Source: Spirochaetaceae bacterium (GTDB taxonomy: Bacteria > Spirochaetota > Spirochaetia > DSM-27196 > SKKC01). From it: a stretch of 12,538 nucleotides of DNA. The stretch covers positions 1 through 12,538 of the forward strand of contig PUOG01000031.1 of NCBI GenBank assembly GCA_003552745.1, in the 5' to 3' direction. This document shows positions 1 through 5,785 of the stretch, piece after piece. Numbering within the stretch: the stretch's first letter is position 1; each line of letters starts with the position of its first letter. Made by a program: the position numbers and the translations under genes. Below the pieces are notes generated by a model. It was given only the letters and a program-made list of their open reading frames with translations. It was not told where the DNA came from and did not search any database.

Positions 1-2
1 GG

Positions 3-695
3 ATCGTTGTTTCGAACGTGCCGGTGTACGGAACCGATTCGGTCGCCGAGTATGTGTGCTCGCTCATGCTCAACTTCTTCCGGCAACCGGTATACCACGA
101 CTCACTCGTGCGCGCCGGCGAGTGGAAGCGATCGGGCGAGTTCTCCTTCTGGCGGACGCCGCTCGCCGAGCTCGCCGGAAAGAGCATCGGAATTGTCGGC
201 TTCGGGCGGATCGGACAACGCGTCGGCGCGATCGCAAGCGCACTGAAGATGCATGTCCTCGCCTTCGACGTGGTACGCTCCGCCGAACCGGACTATCCGT
301 TCGAGTGGGCGGAGCTTGACGAGCTTGCCTCCGCCGCGGATGTGGTGACACTGCACTGTAAGCAGACCGCCGATAATGCGGGGATGATCGACTCGGAGTT
401 TCTGGGGAAGATGAAATCGAGCGCGCTTTTCGTCAATACCGCTCGCGGTGGCCTCGTGGTCGAGGAAGATCTCGCCCGGGCGCTGCATGACGGAACGATC
501 GCAGGCGCGGCGGTGGATGTGGTTTCGAGTGAGCCGATCCGCGAAGACAATCCGCTTCTCGGCGCTCCCAACATCACCATTACACCGCACATCGCGTGGG
601 CTGCCCGCGAGGCGCGCGAGCGCCTCATGCGGACAACCGCCGATAACATCCGCGGCTTTCTGTCCGGTTCGCCGCAGAACGTCGTCAATCAGTAG
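3..695 (+). CDS. D-2-hydroxyacid dehydrogenase, glycerate dehydrogenase/hydroxypyruvate reductase type (5' end outside window)
   Basis: The reading frame is open from the first base, so the gene starts upstream; about 230 C-terminal residues are present. The protein should reduce or oxidise a 2-hydroxy/2-keto acid with NAD(P)H. Visible are the Rossmann dinucleotide motif GIVGFGRIGQRVG (codons near 192-230), the catalytic Arg in NTARGG, the catalytic Glu in SSEPI and the catalytic His in ITPHIAW. The ending ITPHIAWAAREARERLM resembles glycerate dehydrogenases (HprA) more than SerA, and no ACT domain follows. The stop overlaps the ribosome site of the rpiB-like gene 9 bases downstream, so the two are probably cotranscribed and translationally coupled. 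Family assignment is secure; the substrate is inferred, and related 2-ketoacid reductases remain possible. Confidence 0.88.
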   Translation: MVVSNVPVYGTDSVAEYVCSLMLNFFRQPVYHDSLVRAGEWKRSGEFSFWRTPLAELAGKSIGIVGFGRIGQRVGAIASALKMHVLAFDVVRSAEPDYPFEWAELDELASAADVVTLHCKQTADNAGMIDSEFLGKMKSSALFVNTARGGLVVEEDLARALHDGTIAGAAVDVVSSEPIREDNPLLGAPNITITPHIAWAAREARERLMRTTADNIRGFLSGSPQNVVNQ

Positions 696-704
696 GAGAA
701 GTGT

Positions 705-1154
705 ATGCGTGTTTCTCTCGGGAATGATCACTGCGGCTATCCGCTGAAAGCCGCCGTCCGCGAGCTCCTCGAGCAGCTCGAGATCGATGTCATAGACCAC
801 GGCTGTCACAGCGAGGAGCCGGTCGATTTTCCGGATGTCGTCCGGGCGGTCTGCGGCTCGGTCGTCGGTGGCGATGCGCAGCGCGGCTTGCTGCTCTGCG
901 GGTCGGGCATAGGGGCGTGTATCGCGGCGAACAAGATCAACGGCATTCGCGCCGCCCTCATTCACGACGTTCATTGTGCCCACCAGAGCGTCGAACACGA
1001 CGACGCGAATGTCATGTGTCTCGGCGCGAAGATCGTGGGAGAATGGCTCGCCACCGATCTCGTTCGCGCCTTTCTCAACGCCGAGTTTCTCGTCGACGAC
1101 CCCGACCGCGTGCGACGGGTGAAGAAGATCGGCGAGATGGAAGGCGGCCGGTAG
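705..1154 (+). CDS. RpiB/LacA/LacB family sugar-phosphate isomerase
   Basis: This 149-residue protein is the usual size for RpiB. The family interconverts aldose and ketose phosphates (ribose-5-P/ribulose-5-P, allose-6-P, galactose-6-P, or tetrose phosphates in erythritol pathways). Visible are the N-terminal GNDHCGYPLK phosphate/ring-binding strand (D8, H9), the LLCGSGIG loop with the catalytic-base Cys65, AANKINGIRAAL, and EHDDANV containing His98, the probable ring-opening residue. The ATG follows GGAGAA with 4 bases between, and that site overlaps the stop TAG of the upstream dehydrogenase. A dehydrogenase beside it suggests a dedicated sugar or polyol pathway rather than housekeeping pentose-phosphate duty; that is inference. 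The family call is firm and the substrate unknown. Confidence 0.92.
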   Translation: MRVSLGNDHCGYPLKAAVRELLEQLEIDVIDHGCHSEEPVDFPDVVRAVCGSVVGGDAQRGLLLCGSGIGACIAANKINGIRAALIHDVHCAHQSVEHDDANVMCLGAKIVGEWLATDLVRAFLNAEFLVDDPDRVRRVKKIGEMEGGR

Positions 1155-1185
1155 TCGGTTGCGGTCATAAAAACGCCGTCGATTT

Positions 1186-1258
1186 AGCCGGCGGCGCGGG
1201 TGACAGTGGCGGACGCTGTTTGTAGCCGGCGTGTCCGCCGCCGGCTCACGCTGCTACA
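1186..1258. terminator. GC-rich compound hairpin between convergent genes (bidirectional terminator or REP-like element)
   Basis: AGCCGGCGGCG at 1186-1196 pairs perfectly with 1236-1246 (11 bp). Competing stems exist: GGCGGAC at 1208-1214 pairs with 1233-1239, and TGTAG/CTACA plus GCGTG/CACGC pair 1221-1233 with 1247-1258. It lies between the rpiB-like gene and the convergent TIM-barrel gene and overlaps the latter's stop codon. No U-run follows on either strand, so simple intrinsic termination is unproven. Nested alternative palindromes of this kind are typical of REP-like intergenic repeats. Confidence 0.5.
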
Positions 1259-2069
1259 CCCCGAGCTTGTTTCTCAGGAACTCACGGCTGATCTTCACAC
1301 ACGCCAGCGGTGACCGTCCGCGACTCAATCCGTCGTTGCCGTTCTGTTCCACCGTAACCCACCCGGCGTAGCCTCGTGTACGCATGAGCTCGAATATCCG
1401 ATCGAAATCGGTCTCCCCTTCGCCGAGCGGTGTATTGAGGTCGGTCTGCTCGTTCCAATCCTTCAGCTCGAGATAGTTGATGCGGTCCCAGTGTCGCTGC
1501 AGAAAGTCGGCGGCTCTGCGCTCGACGGGAAGCTCGATGAAGTCCTTCGTGGCGTGGCCGACGTCGAGCATGAGTTTGACTCTATCGGGATCGAGACGGC
1601 TCATAAGGTTCTCGACATCGCTCATCGTCTCACCAACGGAGTTCGTATGGTTGTGATAGTGGACATCGACTCCGTACCCGGCTGCCATTTCCCCGACGGT
1701 GTTGAGCATCGATGCGTAGCGGCCGTACTCTTTCGCGGATCCTGCCGGGTCAATGCAGACCAACAGCGAGGTTCCGAGCGCCTGCATGAACTCCAACACC
1801 GGTTTGTACTCCTCGAAGCTGTCGTGCAACACGCAATCGACGGCCGCAAGTTCCAGACCTCGATCCGAGAGTAGCCGGCCGAGCTCGGCGGGGCGGTGGA
1901 CGAATGATTCGAGCCCCCAGTGGGAGAAGCTCGTAATCCCGTCGTAGCCCGCCTCGCACACCTCGTCCAGCCACGGGACAAAGTGCTCGTCTCTCGGAAT
2001 ATGCCAGGTGAGATGCATAACCGAGACCTTCACGTCGCTCAGCGACCCTCCACCTGCTCCTTGTTTCAT
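1254..2069 (-). CDS. sugar-phosphate isomerase/epimerase, IolE/IolI-like TIM barrel
   Basis: I place the start at the ATG at 2069, giving 271 residues. It is preceded by AGGAGAA at ideal spacing, and that site overlaps the stop of the upstream dehydrogenase; a longer start at 2111 would run back into that gene. The fold is the xylose-isomerase-like/AP-endonuclease-2 barrel, which binds a divalent metal and isomerises, epimerises or dehydrates sugars and inosose. Visible are YHNHTNSVGET (138-148, metal Glu147), LMLDVGH (167-172, metal Asp169) and WVTVEQN (238-243, metal Glu241). Where the family usually has the metal His of an HLKD-type motif, this protein reads YLELKDW, so Glu201 may replace His. 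It forms an operon with the short-chain dehydrogenase. The exact reaction is unknown. Confidence 0.85.
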   Translation of the reverse strand: MKQGAGGGSLSDVKVSVMHLTWHIPRDEHFVPWLDEVCEAGYDGITSFSHWGLESFVHRPAELGRLLSDRGLELAAVDCVLHDSFEEYKPVLEFMQALGTSLLVCIDPAGSAKEYGRYASMLNTVGEMAAGYGVDVHYHNHTNSVGETMSDVENLMSRLDPDRVKLMLDVGHATKDFIELPVERRAADFLQRHWDRINYLELKDWNEQTDLNTPLGEGETDFDRIFELMRTRGYAGWVTVEQNGNDGLSRGRSPLACVKISREFLRNKLGV

Positions 2070-2079
2070 CACTGTTCTC

Positions 2080-2793
2080 CTACCAGCAAATCGGCTTGCC
2101 GTCGGAGTCAACGAATATCGTCTCCTCCCGGCCGGGCGATTGTTCGATCAGATTCGCCACCTTCTCAGCGGCCTGCTCGGGTTCGAACGGCGCATCCTTC
2201 ATCCTCTCGATGTCGCCGAACACGTGTGTGCGCATCCACCCCGGGTGTACCGCAAGCACTCTGAGTCCTTCGTTCGCCAGATGGTTATGGATCAGCTTTG
2301 ATTGCATATTGAGTGCCGCCTTCGACATCGCGTACCCGTATTGGTGGGTGCGCGTTATGGAGCCGATACTCGCGGCAAGCGAGGAAACATACACCAGGCA
2401 CTTCGGGGTCGCCGCTCGCAACAACGGCAGGAATGTATGTGTGACCCGCAGCGGCCCGAGCGCATTGATCTCGTACAACGAACGAATGTCGTCGAAATAC
2501 ATCGGATCGGTGATCGTTTGCGACCGGTCTCGGGCCGATCCCGCGTTATTGATGAGCATGTTCAGGGCGTCAGTCGATTGCGCAACTGTCCGGAACGCGC
2601 CTCGCACCGATTCATCGCTCGTCACGTCCAGCGGGAGAACCGACAATCTGTCACCGAATTCGTCGCCGAGCGCCGCCAGGTTGTGCTCGTCGTCCAGGTA
2701 GCTGCCGGCGAATACCCGGTAGCCCCGGTGGAGCATGACGGTCGCGAGGCCCAGGCCCAACCCACGATCGGCGCCGGTAATCAGCACAGTCAC
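2080..2793 (-). CDS. short-chain dehydrogenase/reductase (SDR), classical type
   Basis: This 237-residue NAD(P)-dependent oxidoreductase has the cofactor motif TGADRGLGLG (6-15), DVT at 56-58, NNAG (82-85), a serine pair in VYVSSLAAS (Ser137/138 as catalytic candidates) and the active-site YAMSK (Tyr154, Lys158), followed by PGWMRT (184-189). The shape recalls CsgA/C-factor-like SDRs, though nothing shows a signalling role. The start is GTG at 2793: an in-frame stop lies six codons upstream and no ATG is near the Rossmann motif. Its ribosome site is weak (GGCGGGT). The stop overlaps the Shine-Dalgarno of the TIM-barrel isomerase, so the pair is probably coupled and acts on the same sugar or polyol. 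The substrate is not identifiable. Confidence 0.9.
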   Translation of the reverse strand: MTVLITGADRGLGLGLATVMLHRGYRVFAGSYLDDEHNLAALGDEFGDRLSVLPLDVTSDESVRGAFRTVAQSTDALNMLINNAGSARDRSQTITDPMYFDDIRSLYEINALGPLRVTHTFLPLLRAATPKCLVYVSSLAASIGSITRTHQYGYAMSKAALNMQSKLIHNHLANEGLRVLAVHPGWMRTHVFGDIERMKDAPFEPEQAAEKVANLIEQSPGREETIFVDSDGKPICW

Positions 2794-2827
2794 AGCGGTA
2801 CCCGCCGATTAGCAGAAACAAGCACCC

Positions 2828-2849
2828 ATAACGGTATAACTGCTATAAC
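2828..2849. repeat. three direct ATAAC repeats in the probable leader of the dehydrogenase gene
   Basis: ATAAC occurs at 2828-2832, 2836-2840 and 2845-2849, that is every 8 to 9 bases. The cluster sits between the predicted transcription start (about 2857) and the GTG at 2793. It is unusually AT-rich for this sequence. It may be a regulator site, a secondary -10 region, or chance. Confidence 0.3.
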
Positions 2850-2863
2850 AACCATCGAATCAG

Positions 2864-2892
2864 ATGATGATGGAGCCCTCACGGATTGTCAA
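2864..2892 (-). promoter_or_regulatory. predicted sigma-70 promoter of the SDR/TIM-barrel operon
   Basis: On the minus strand a perfect TTGACA (2892-2887) is followed after 17 bases by CATCAT (2869-2864), which matches four of six -10 positions including A2 and T6. The predicted start near 2857 leaves a leader of about 64 bases before the GTG. A 14-bp tandem repeat begins one base upstream of the -35, as expected for an activator-assisted promoter with a weak -10. Confidence 0.5.
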
Positions 2893-2893
2893 G

Positions 2894-2921
2894 CATTCGG
2901 GAATCCGCATACGGGAATCCG
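2894..2921. repeat. 14-bp tandem direct repeat abutting the -35 box
   Basis: CATTCGGGAATCCG (2894-2907) is followed directly by CATACGGGAATCCG (2908-2921), 13 of 14 identical. Each unit contains a short CGG/CCG dyad. On the transcribed strand the repeat ends one base before the TTGACA of the SDR/TIM-barrel promoter. Direct repeats there often bind activators such as AraC-type proteins; no such regulator gene is in the window. Confidence 0.55.
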
Positions 2922-3001
2922 ACCCAACGGAAACACCTGCCGAGTTACCAGCAACGAGGTGGGAACGATAGATGGATCCGGCTCTGGGGCGACAAGTGTG
3001 G

Positions 3002-3514
3002 TCACGAGCGGCTGTTCGGATTCTCTCCCCGCATCGACTGCGCGTAGCGAGTCATCATCTGCGCGCAGCGCTCCATATAGTCGATGATCGCCATCTTCTC
3101 GTCCTCGGTGTACTCCGATGCGAGACGACGCAGATCTTCGGACATCGGCTCGAAAAGCGGTGCGAGCAGCTCCATGGCCCGGTCGACATCGGGTCGGAGA
3201 ATGATCCTTCGCCTGTCGTCGGGATGCGGCTCGCGATGGACGAGCCCTTTTCGTTCAAGGCGATCGACCACGCCGGTGACCGCTCCGGTGGTCAACCCGG
3301 TCAGCTCGGCAAGGCGTCCGGCGGGCATCGGACCGTGCTGTACGAGCAGATCGAGATACTTGTGGTCGGATCCACCCAATCCTGCCTGTTCCGCGATCGC
3401 CTGGTGGAAAAGCACCCCCGCCGTTCCTAACTTGCGCCCGGCGTCGTTCAGGGCGTCGACTAACGATTCGCCGCCTGCTTCCGTGTCGTTTTGATAAGGA
3501 GAGTTCCCGGACAT
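3002..3514 (-). CDS. MarR-family transcriptional regulator
   Basis: I prefer the ATG at 3514 (170 residues), preceded by AAGGA about 10 bases upstream. The frame extends to a GTG at 3571, but that start would lie in the operator/promoter zone. A winged helix-turn-helix spans roughly residues 50-108: HKYLDLLVQHGPMPAGRLAE, the recognition-helix region TGLTTGAVTGVVDRLERKG, and the wing with the hallmark DDRRR (99-103). The flanking helices (20-45 and 112-160) should form the dimer interface. Such proteins usually repress a divergent exporter and their own gene until a phenolic, lipophilic or antibiotic ligand binds. The divergent ABC exporter and the two mirrored palindromes between the genes fit that model. 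The ligand is unknown. Confidence 0.92.
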   Translation of the reverse strand: MSGNSPYQNDTEAGGESLVDALNDAGRKLGTAGVLFHQAIAEQAGLGGSDHKYLDLLVQHGPMPAGRLAELTGLTTGAVTGVVDRLERKGLVHREPHPDDRRRIILRPDVDRAMELLAPLFEPMSEDLRRLASEYTEDEKMAIIDYMERCAQMMTRYAQSMRGENPNSRS

Positions 3515-3543
3515 CGCTTCAGCGTCCTTACTGTACCATTTCG

Positions 3544-3564
3544 TTCGCTTGATTACTAAGTAAG
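3544..3564. promoter_or_regulatory. putative MarR operator, marR-proximal copy
   Basis: The core is CTTGATTACTAAG (3548-3560), an imperfect palindrome extended on the right to ACTAAGTAAG (3555-3564). Read against the reverse complement of the second site (3617-3637), 17 of 21 positions agree. It lies just downstream of a possible weak -10 (TAGCTT, 3567-3562) of the regulator gene, so occupancy could cause autorepression. Confidence 0.6.
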
Positions 3565-3572
3565 CTAACACC

Positions 3573-3601
3573 TTGACATATCAGTGGACAAGCTCTATAT
3601 T
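3573..3601 (+). promoter_or_regulatory. near-consensus sigma-70 promoter of the ABC exporter operon
   Basis: TTGACA (3573-3578) is followed after exactly 17 bases by TATATT (3596-3601). The expected transcription start is near 3608. The promoter lies between two mirrored MarR operators, and the downstream one would cover about +9 to +29. A strong unaided promoter with a bracketing operator pair indicates repression as the main control. Confidence 0.75.
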
Positions 3602-3616
3602 TCTCCTTGCAGCTCA

Positions 3617-3637
3617 CTTACTTAGTCACTAAGCGAG
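3617..3637. promoter_or_regulatory. putative MarR operator, exporter-proximal copy
   Basis: It contains the perfect palindrome CTTAGT-C-ACTAAG (3621-3633), extended on the left to CTTACTTAGT (3617-3626). That 10-mer is the exact inverted copy of ACTAAGTAAG at 3555-3564. The combined half-site CTTACTTAGT fits the roughly 20-bp dyads bound by MarR dimers. Its place just after the predicted start site suggests it blocks promoter clearance. Confidence 0.68.
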
Positions 3638-3670
3638 CAATAAGAATTACTATTCGAAGGAGGCACGTAC

Positions 3671-4699
3671 ATGCAGGAAACAGCGCATGTTAAGGCGATT
3701 CAGGCGCCGTCGGGGCGTCGGACACGGACTACCGAACCGATTCTGGTCGTAGAGGGTCTTTCGCGAAGGTTTATCCTCGGACGGCGGCGCGCCCCGGTCG
3801 AAGCGGTCCGCGGGCTCTCACTTTCGGTCGATCGCCATGAGGTGTTCGCGTTTCTCGGACCGAACGGAGCGGGCAAAACGACAACTCTGCGGATCCTTAC
3901 GACACTCGATCGCCCCTCGAGCGGCCGAGTGCTGGTCGCCGGCTATAACCTTGCGAGCGATCCCTCAAGAATCAGACCGCTCATCGGCTACGTGAGTCAG
4001 AGCGGTGGTGCCGATTACCACGCGACTGTTCGTCAGAACCTTCTCGTGCAGGCGCGGTTGTACGGTCTGTCGCGCAAGCACGCGCTGCCCCGTACCGAAG
4101 AGCTTCTCGATCGCTTCCAGCTGACCGGCTGTGCCGACCGGATCGTTCGCACGCTATCGGGAGGGCAGCGGCGAAGAGTTGACCTCGCTCTCGGGATCGT
4201 GCACGAACCGCAACTTCTCTTTCTGGATGAGCCGACTACCGGGCTCGATCCGCAGAGCAGAAGCTGGTTCTGGAACGAAATCCGCGGCCTTCGCGACCGC
4301 GGCTCGACCATTTTCATTACCACTCACTATCTGGAGGAGGCTGATGCACTTGCCGATCGGGTGGCTATCATCGACGACGGTCGCATGGTCGCGGAGGGTA
4401 CGCCCACCGATCTGAAGCGAGAGGTGTCGGGCGAAGTGGTCCGTCTCGCGTATGACGCCGAGCAACATCTTTCGGAGGCTTCGTTGGAACTAATCGCAGA
4501 TCAAAGCTATGTGCACTCAACCGGTCGAGACGGTCACCAACTGTTGCTCTATGTCGACGAGGCCGAGCAACATCTTTCGGATCTTCTCCGACTTCTCGAA
4601 AGCCTCGATGCGCGGCCTGCCCGGGTATCGCTCGAACGTCCATCTCTTGATGATGTCTTTCTCGCACGTACCGGACGAAGTCTCCGGGACACTGATTAA
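3671..4699 (+). CDS. ABC exporter ATP-binding protein, DrrA/ABC-2 type
   Basis: The 342-residue ATPase should energise export of a lipophilic drug or similar compound with the next gene. Visible are Walker A GPNGAGKT (63-70), the Q-loop at Gln110, signature LSGGQ (162-166), Walker B LLFLDE (182-187), the D-loop GLDP, and the switch His219. The C-terminal domain ends in PSLDDVFLARTGRSL (324-338), the DrrA-type tail. An N-terminal extension of about 22 residues, mostly polar, precedes the domain. The start has an excellent AAGGAGG (3657-3663) 7 bases upstream. Two copies of EAEQHLS-like sequence in the tail (263-268 and 298-303) share 20 identical bases at DNA level. Expression is probably MarR-repressed. 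The cargo is unknown. Confidence 0.93.
   Translation: MQETAHVKAIQAPSGRRTRTTEPILVVEGLSRRFILGRRRAPVEAVRGLSLSVDRHEVFAFLGPNGAGKTTTLRILTTLDRPSSGRVLVAGYNLASDPSRIRPLIGYVSQSGGADYHATVRQNLLVQARLYGLSRKHALPRTEELLDRFQLTGCADRIVRTLSGGQRRRVDLALGIVHEPQLLFLDEPTTGLDPQSRSWFWNEIRGLRDRGSTIFITTHYLEEADALADRVAIIDDGRMVAEGTPTDLKREVSGEVVRLAYDAEQHLSEASLELIADQSYVHSTGRDGHQLLLYVDEAEQHLSDLLRLLESLDARPARVSLERPSLDDVFLARTGRSLRDTD
4457..4581 (+). repeat. 20-bp exact direct repeat inside the ATPase C-terminal domain
   Basis: The 20-mer starting GCCGAGCAACATC and ending TTTCGGA occurs at 4457-4476 and at 4562-4581, 105 bases (35 codons) apart and in the same frame. Both copies encode AEQHLS. They fall in equivalent helices of the two half-repeats of the DrrA-type tail, but identity at every synonymous position is more than structure requires. 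Confidence 0.85.
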
Positions 4700-4719
4700 C
4701 TCTCAATGGGGGTAATGTA

Positions 4720-5490
4720 ATGATGAAAAAAGGGAAGTTCGCACGGGAAGTCTGGGTCATTTTCCGACGAGGGGTCGACCGCAGCATGGCGAATCCGTTC
4801 TGGGATCTTTTCGGCCTGTTCCAACCGGTACTCTACCTGCTCCTTTTCGCGCCGCTGCTCGAATCGCTGCCGCTGCCGGGGAACAGCGGCGCGGCGACTA
4901 TGCAGCTGTTTGTCCCCGGCCTGATCGTGATGACCTCGCTGTTCAGCACCGGGTTCGCAGGGTTTGGAGTAATCGATGATCTACGGAACGGAGTCATCGA
5001 GCGCATGCGGGTAACCTCGGCCGGGCGGCTTTCGGTGCTGCTCGGAATGGTTCTGCACGTGGTTCTCACATTCCTGCTGCAGTGTGCTCTTATCGTCGCG
5101 GTTGCGGCACTGCTCGGCTTCAGGGCCGGAACACAAGAACTGTTCGCTCTCGGTGTGCTTGCCGTCCTTCTCGGAGTGATGATGACTTCCGCGTCGTTTG
5201 CGGTGACCTTCGCGGTCCGTGACGAAGGAGGTCTCGCCGGAGTGCTGAATACGTTCAATGTCCCGGCGTTGCTGCTCTCCGGAATTCTTCTGCCGATGAG
5301 TCTTGCACCGGCGGCACTTCGCGCCATCGCTTCCGTGAACCCGTTCTATTACGCAGTCGAAGCTGCACGCGCGATCGTAGCCGGCGAGTTGTTTAATCCG
5401 GCGGTTCCGGTCGCATTCGGCCTAAGCGGACTCCTCGCCACGCTCGCGCTGCTCTGGGCGTGGTCCATGTTTCGGAAGGCTATGGCGTGA
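4720..5490 (+). CDS. ABC-2 type permease, DrrB-like
   Basis: The 256-residue inner-membrane protein pairs with the preceding ATPase, whose stop is 20 bases upstream. Six hydrophobic segments are visible, at about 29-47, 61-83, 107-133, 141-165, 176-193 and 229-249. The charged stretch LRNGVIERMRVTSAGRLS (88-105) matches the ABC-2 coupling region, and NPFYYAVEAARAI (207-219) matches the conserved C-terminal motif. A GGGGG-rich site (4708-4712) lies 7 bases before the ATG; a second in-frame ATG follows immediately and cannot be excluded. With the MarR regulator this forms a typical inducible drug or lipophile efflux locus. Direction (export) is inferred from the family. Confidence 0.92.
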   Translation: MMKKGKFAREVWVIFRRGVDRSMANPFWDLFGLFQPVLYLLLFAPLLESLPLPGNSGAATMQLFVPGLIVMTSLFSTGFAGFGVIDDLRNGVIERMRVTSAGRLSVLLGMVLHVVLTFLLQCALIVAVAALLGFRAGTQELFALGVLAVLLGVMMTSASFAVTFAVRDEGGLAGVLNTFNVPALLLSGILLPMSLAPAALRAIASVNPFYYAVEAARAIVAGELFNPAVPVAFGLSGLLATLALLWAWSMFRKAMA

Positions 5491-5522
5491 GTTTCGGGCC
5501 GGCTTCCGCGGCCGAGGCGATC

Positions 5523-5551
5523 CCGGGCTGCTTCCTACAGGAACAGCCCGG
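5523..5551. terminator. hairpin at the junction of two convergent transcripts
   Basis: CCGGGCTG (5523-5530) pairs with CAGCCCGG (5544-5551). After one bulged C, TTCC (5532-5535) pairs with GGAA (5540-5543) around a TACA loop. This 12-bp stem overlaps the stop codon of the minus-strand 72-aa gene and lies 33 bases past the permease stop. No U-tract follows on either side, so it could act as a weak bidirectional terminator or an RNA 3'-end stabiliser. Confidence 0.5.
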
Positions 5552-5753
5552 CGATGCTCACCATCGCCACCATGTAGAGGAAAGCGGCGACAACCGACGC
5601 GGTTCTCGCCTGCGACTTCGCCTGAGTTATTGCCTGCGATTCCTCCACACCTCTCCTCTTGAGTCGCGACGCTGTGATCTTGTACCAGCCGAAGCCGACG
5701 ACGAGCATGACAACGATTACCGATACCATTCGAACTATTGAGCTCTCAAACAT
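5535..5753 (-). CDS. small two-helix membrane protein of unknown function
   Basis: This 72-residue protein is not recognised. It has hydrophobic segments at about 7-24 and 52-71, separated by a strongly basic, Gln/Ala-rich loop (KITASRLKRRG then QAITQAKSQAR). The basic loop should be cytoplasmic, placing both ends outside. The ATG is preceded by GGAGG with 7 bases between, which makes the gene convincing. It lies 32 bases after the stop of the RnfD/NqrB-like gene on the same strand and is probably cotranscribed, so it may be a partner or assembly factor of that flavoprotein. This link rests on context alone. A hairpin overlaps its 3' end. Confidence 0.72.
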   Translation of the reverse strand: MFESSIVRMVSVIVVMLVVGFGWYKITASRLKRRGVEESQAITQAKSQARTASVVAAFLYMVAMVSIAGLFL

Positions 5754-5785
5754 TGCACATCCTCCGTGTGTCAGGCCGCGCAGTA

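Noticed and set aside
102..998. Long open frame antisense to the dehydrogenase and rpiB-like genes
   Set aside because: It lies opposite two genes with diagnostic motifs, is rich in Arg/Asp/Val typical of GC-rich antisense frames, and has no ribosome site or recognisable fold.
2070..2111. Upstream start for the TIM-barrel gene at 2111 (14 extra residues)
   Set aside because: It would overlap the SDR gene by 32 bases and lacks a ribosome site, whereas the ATG at 2069 has AGGAGAA at good spacing.
2302..3087. 261-codon plus-strand frame crossing the SDR gene, its promoter and the marR 3' end
   Set aside because: It is antisense to two well-supported genes, its composition is Arg/Ser/Thr-rich, and it spans a consensus promoter and repeats.
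3515..3571. GTG start of marR at 3571 (19 extra residues)
   Set aside because: It falls beside the operator and overlaps the likely regulator promoter; MarR proteins rarely carry such an N-terminal extension.
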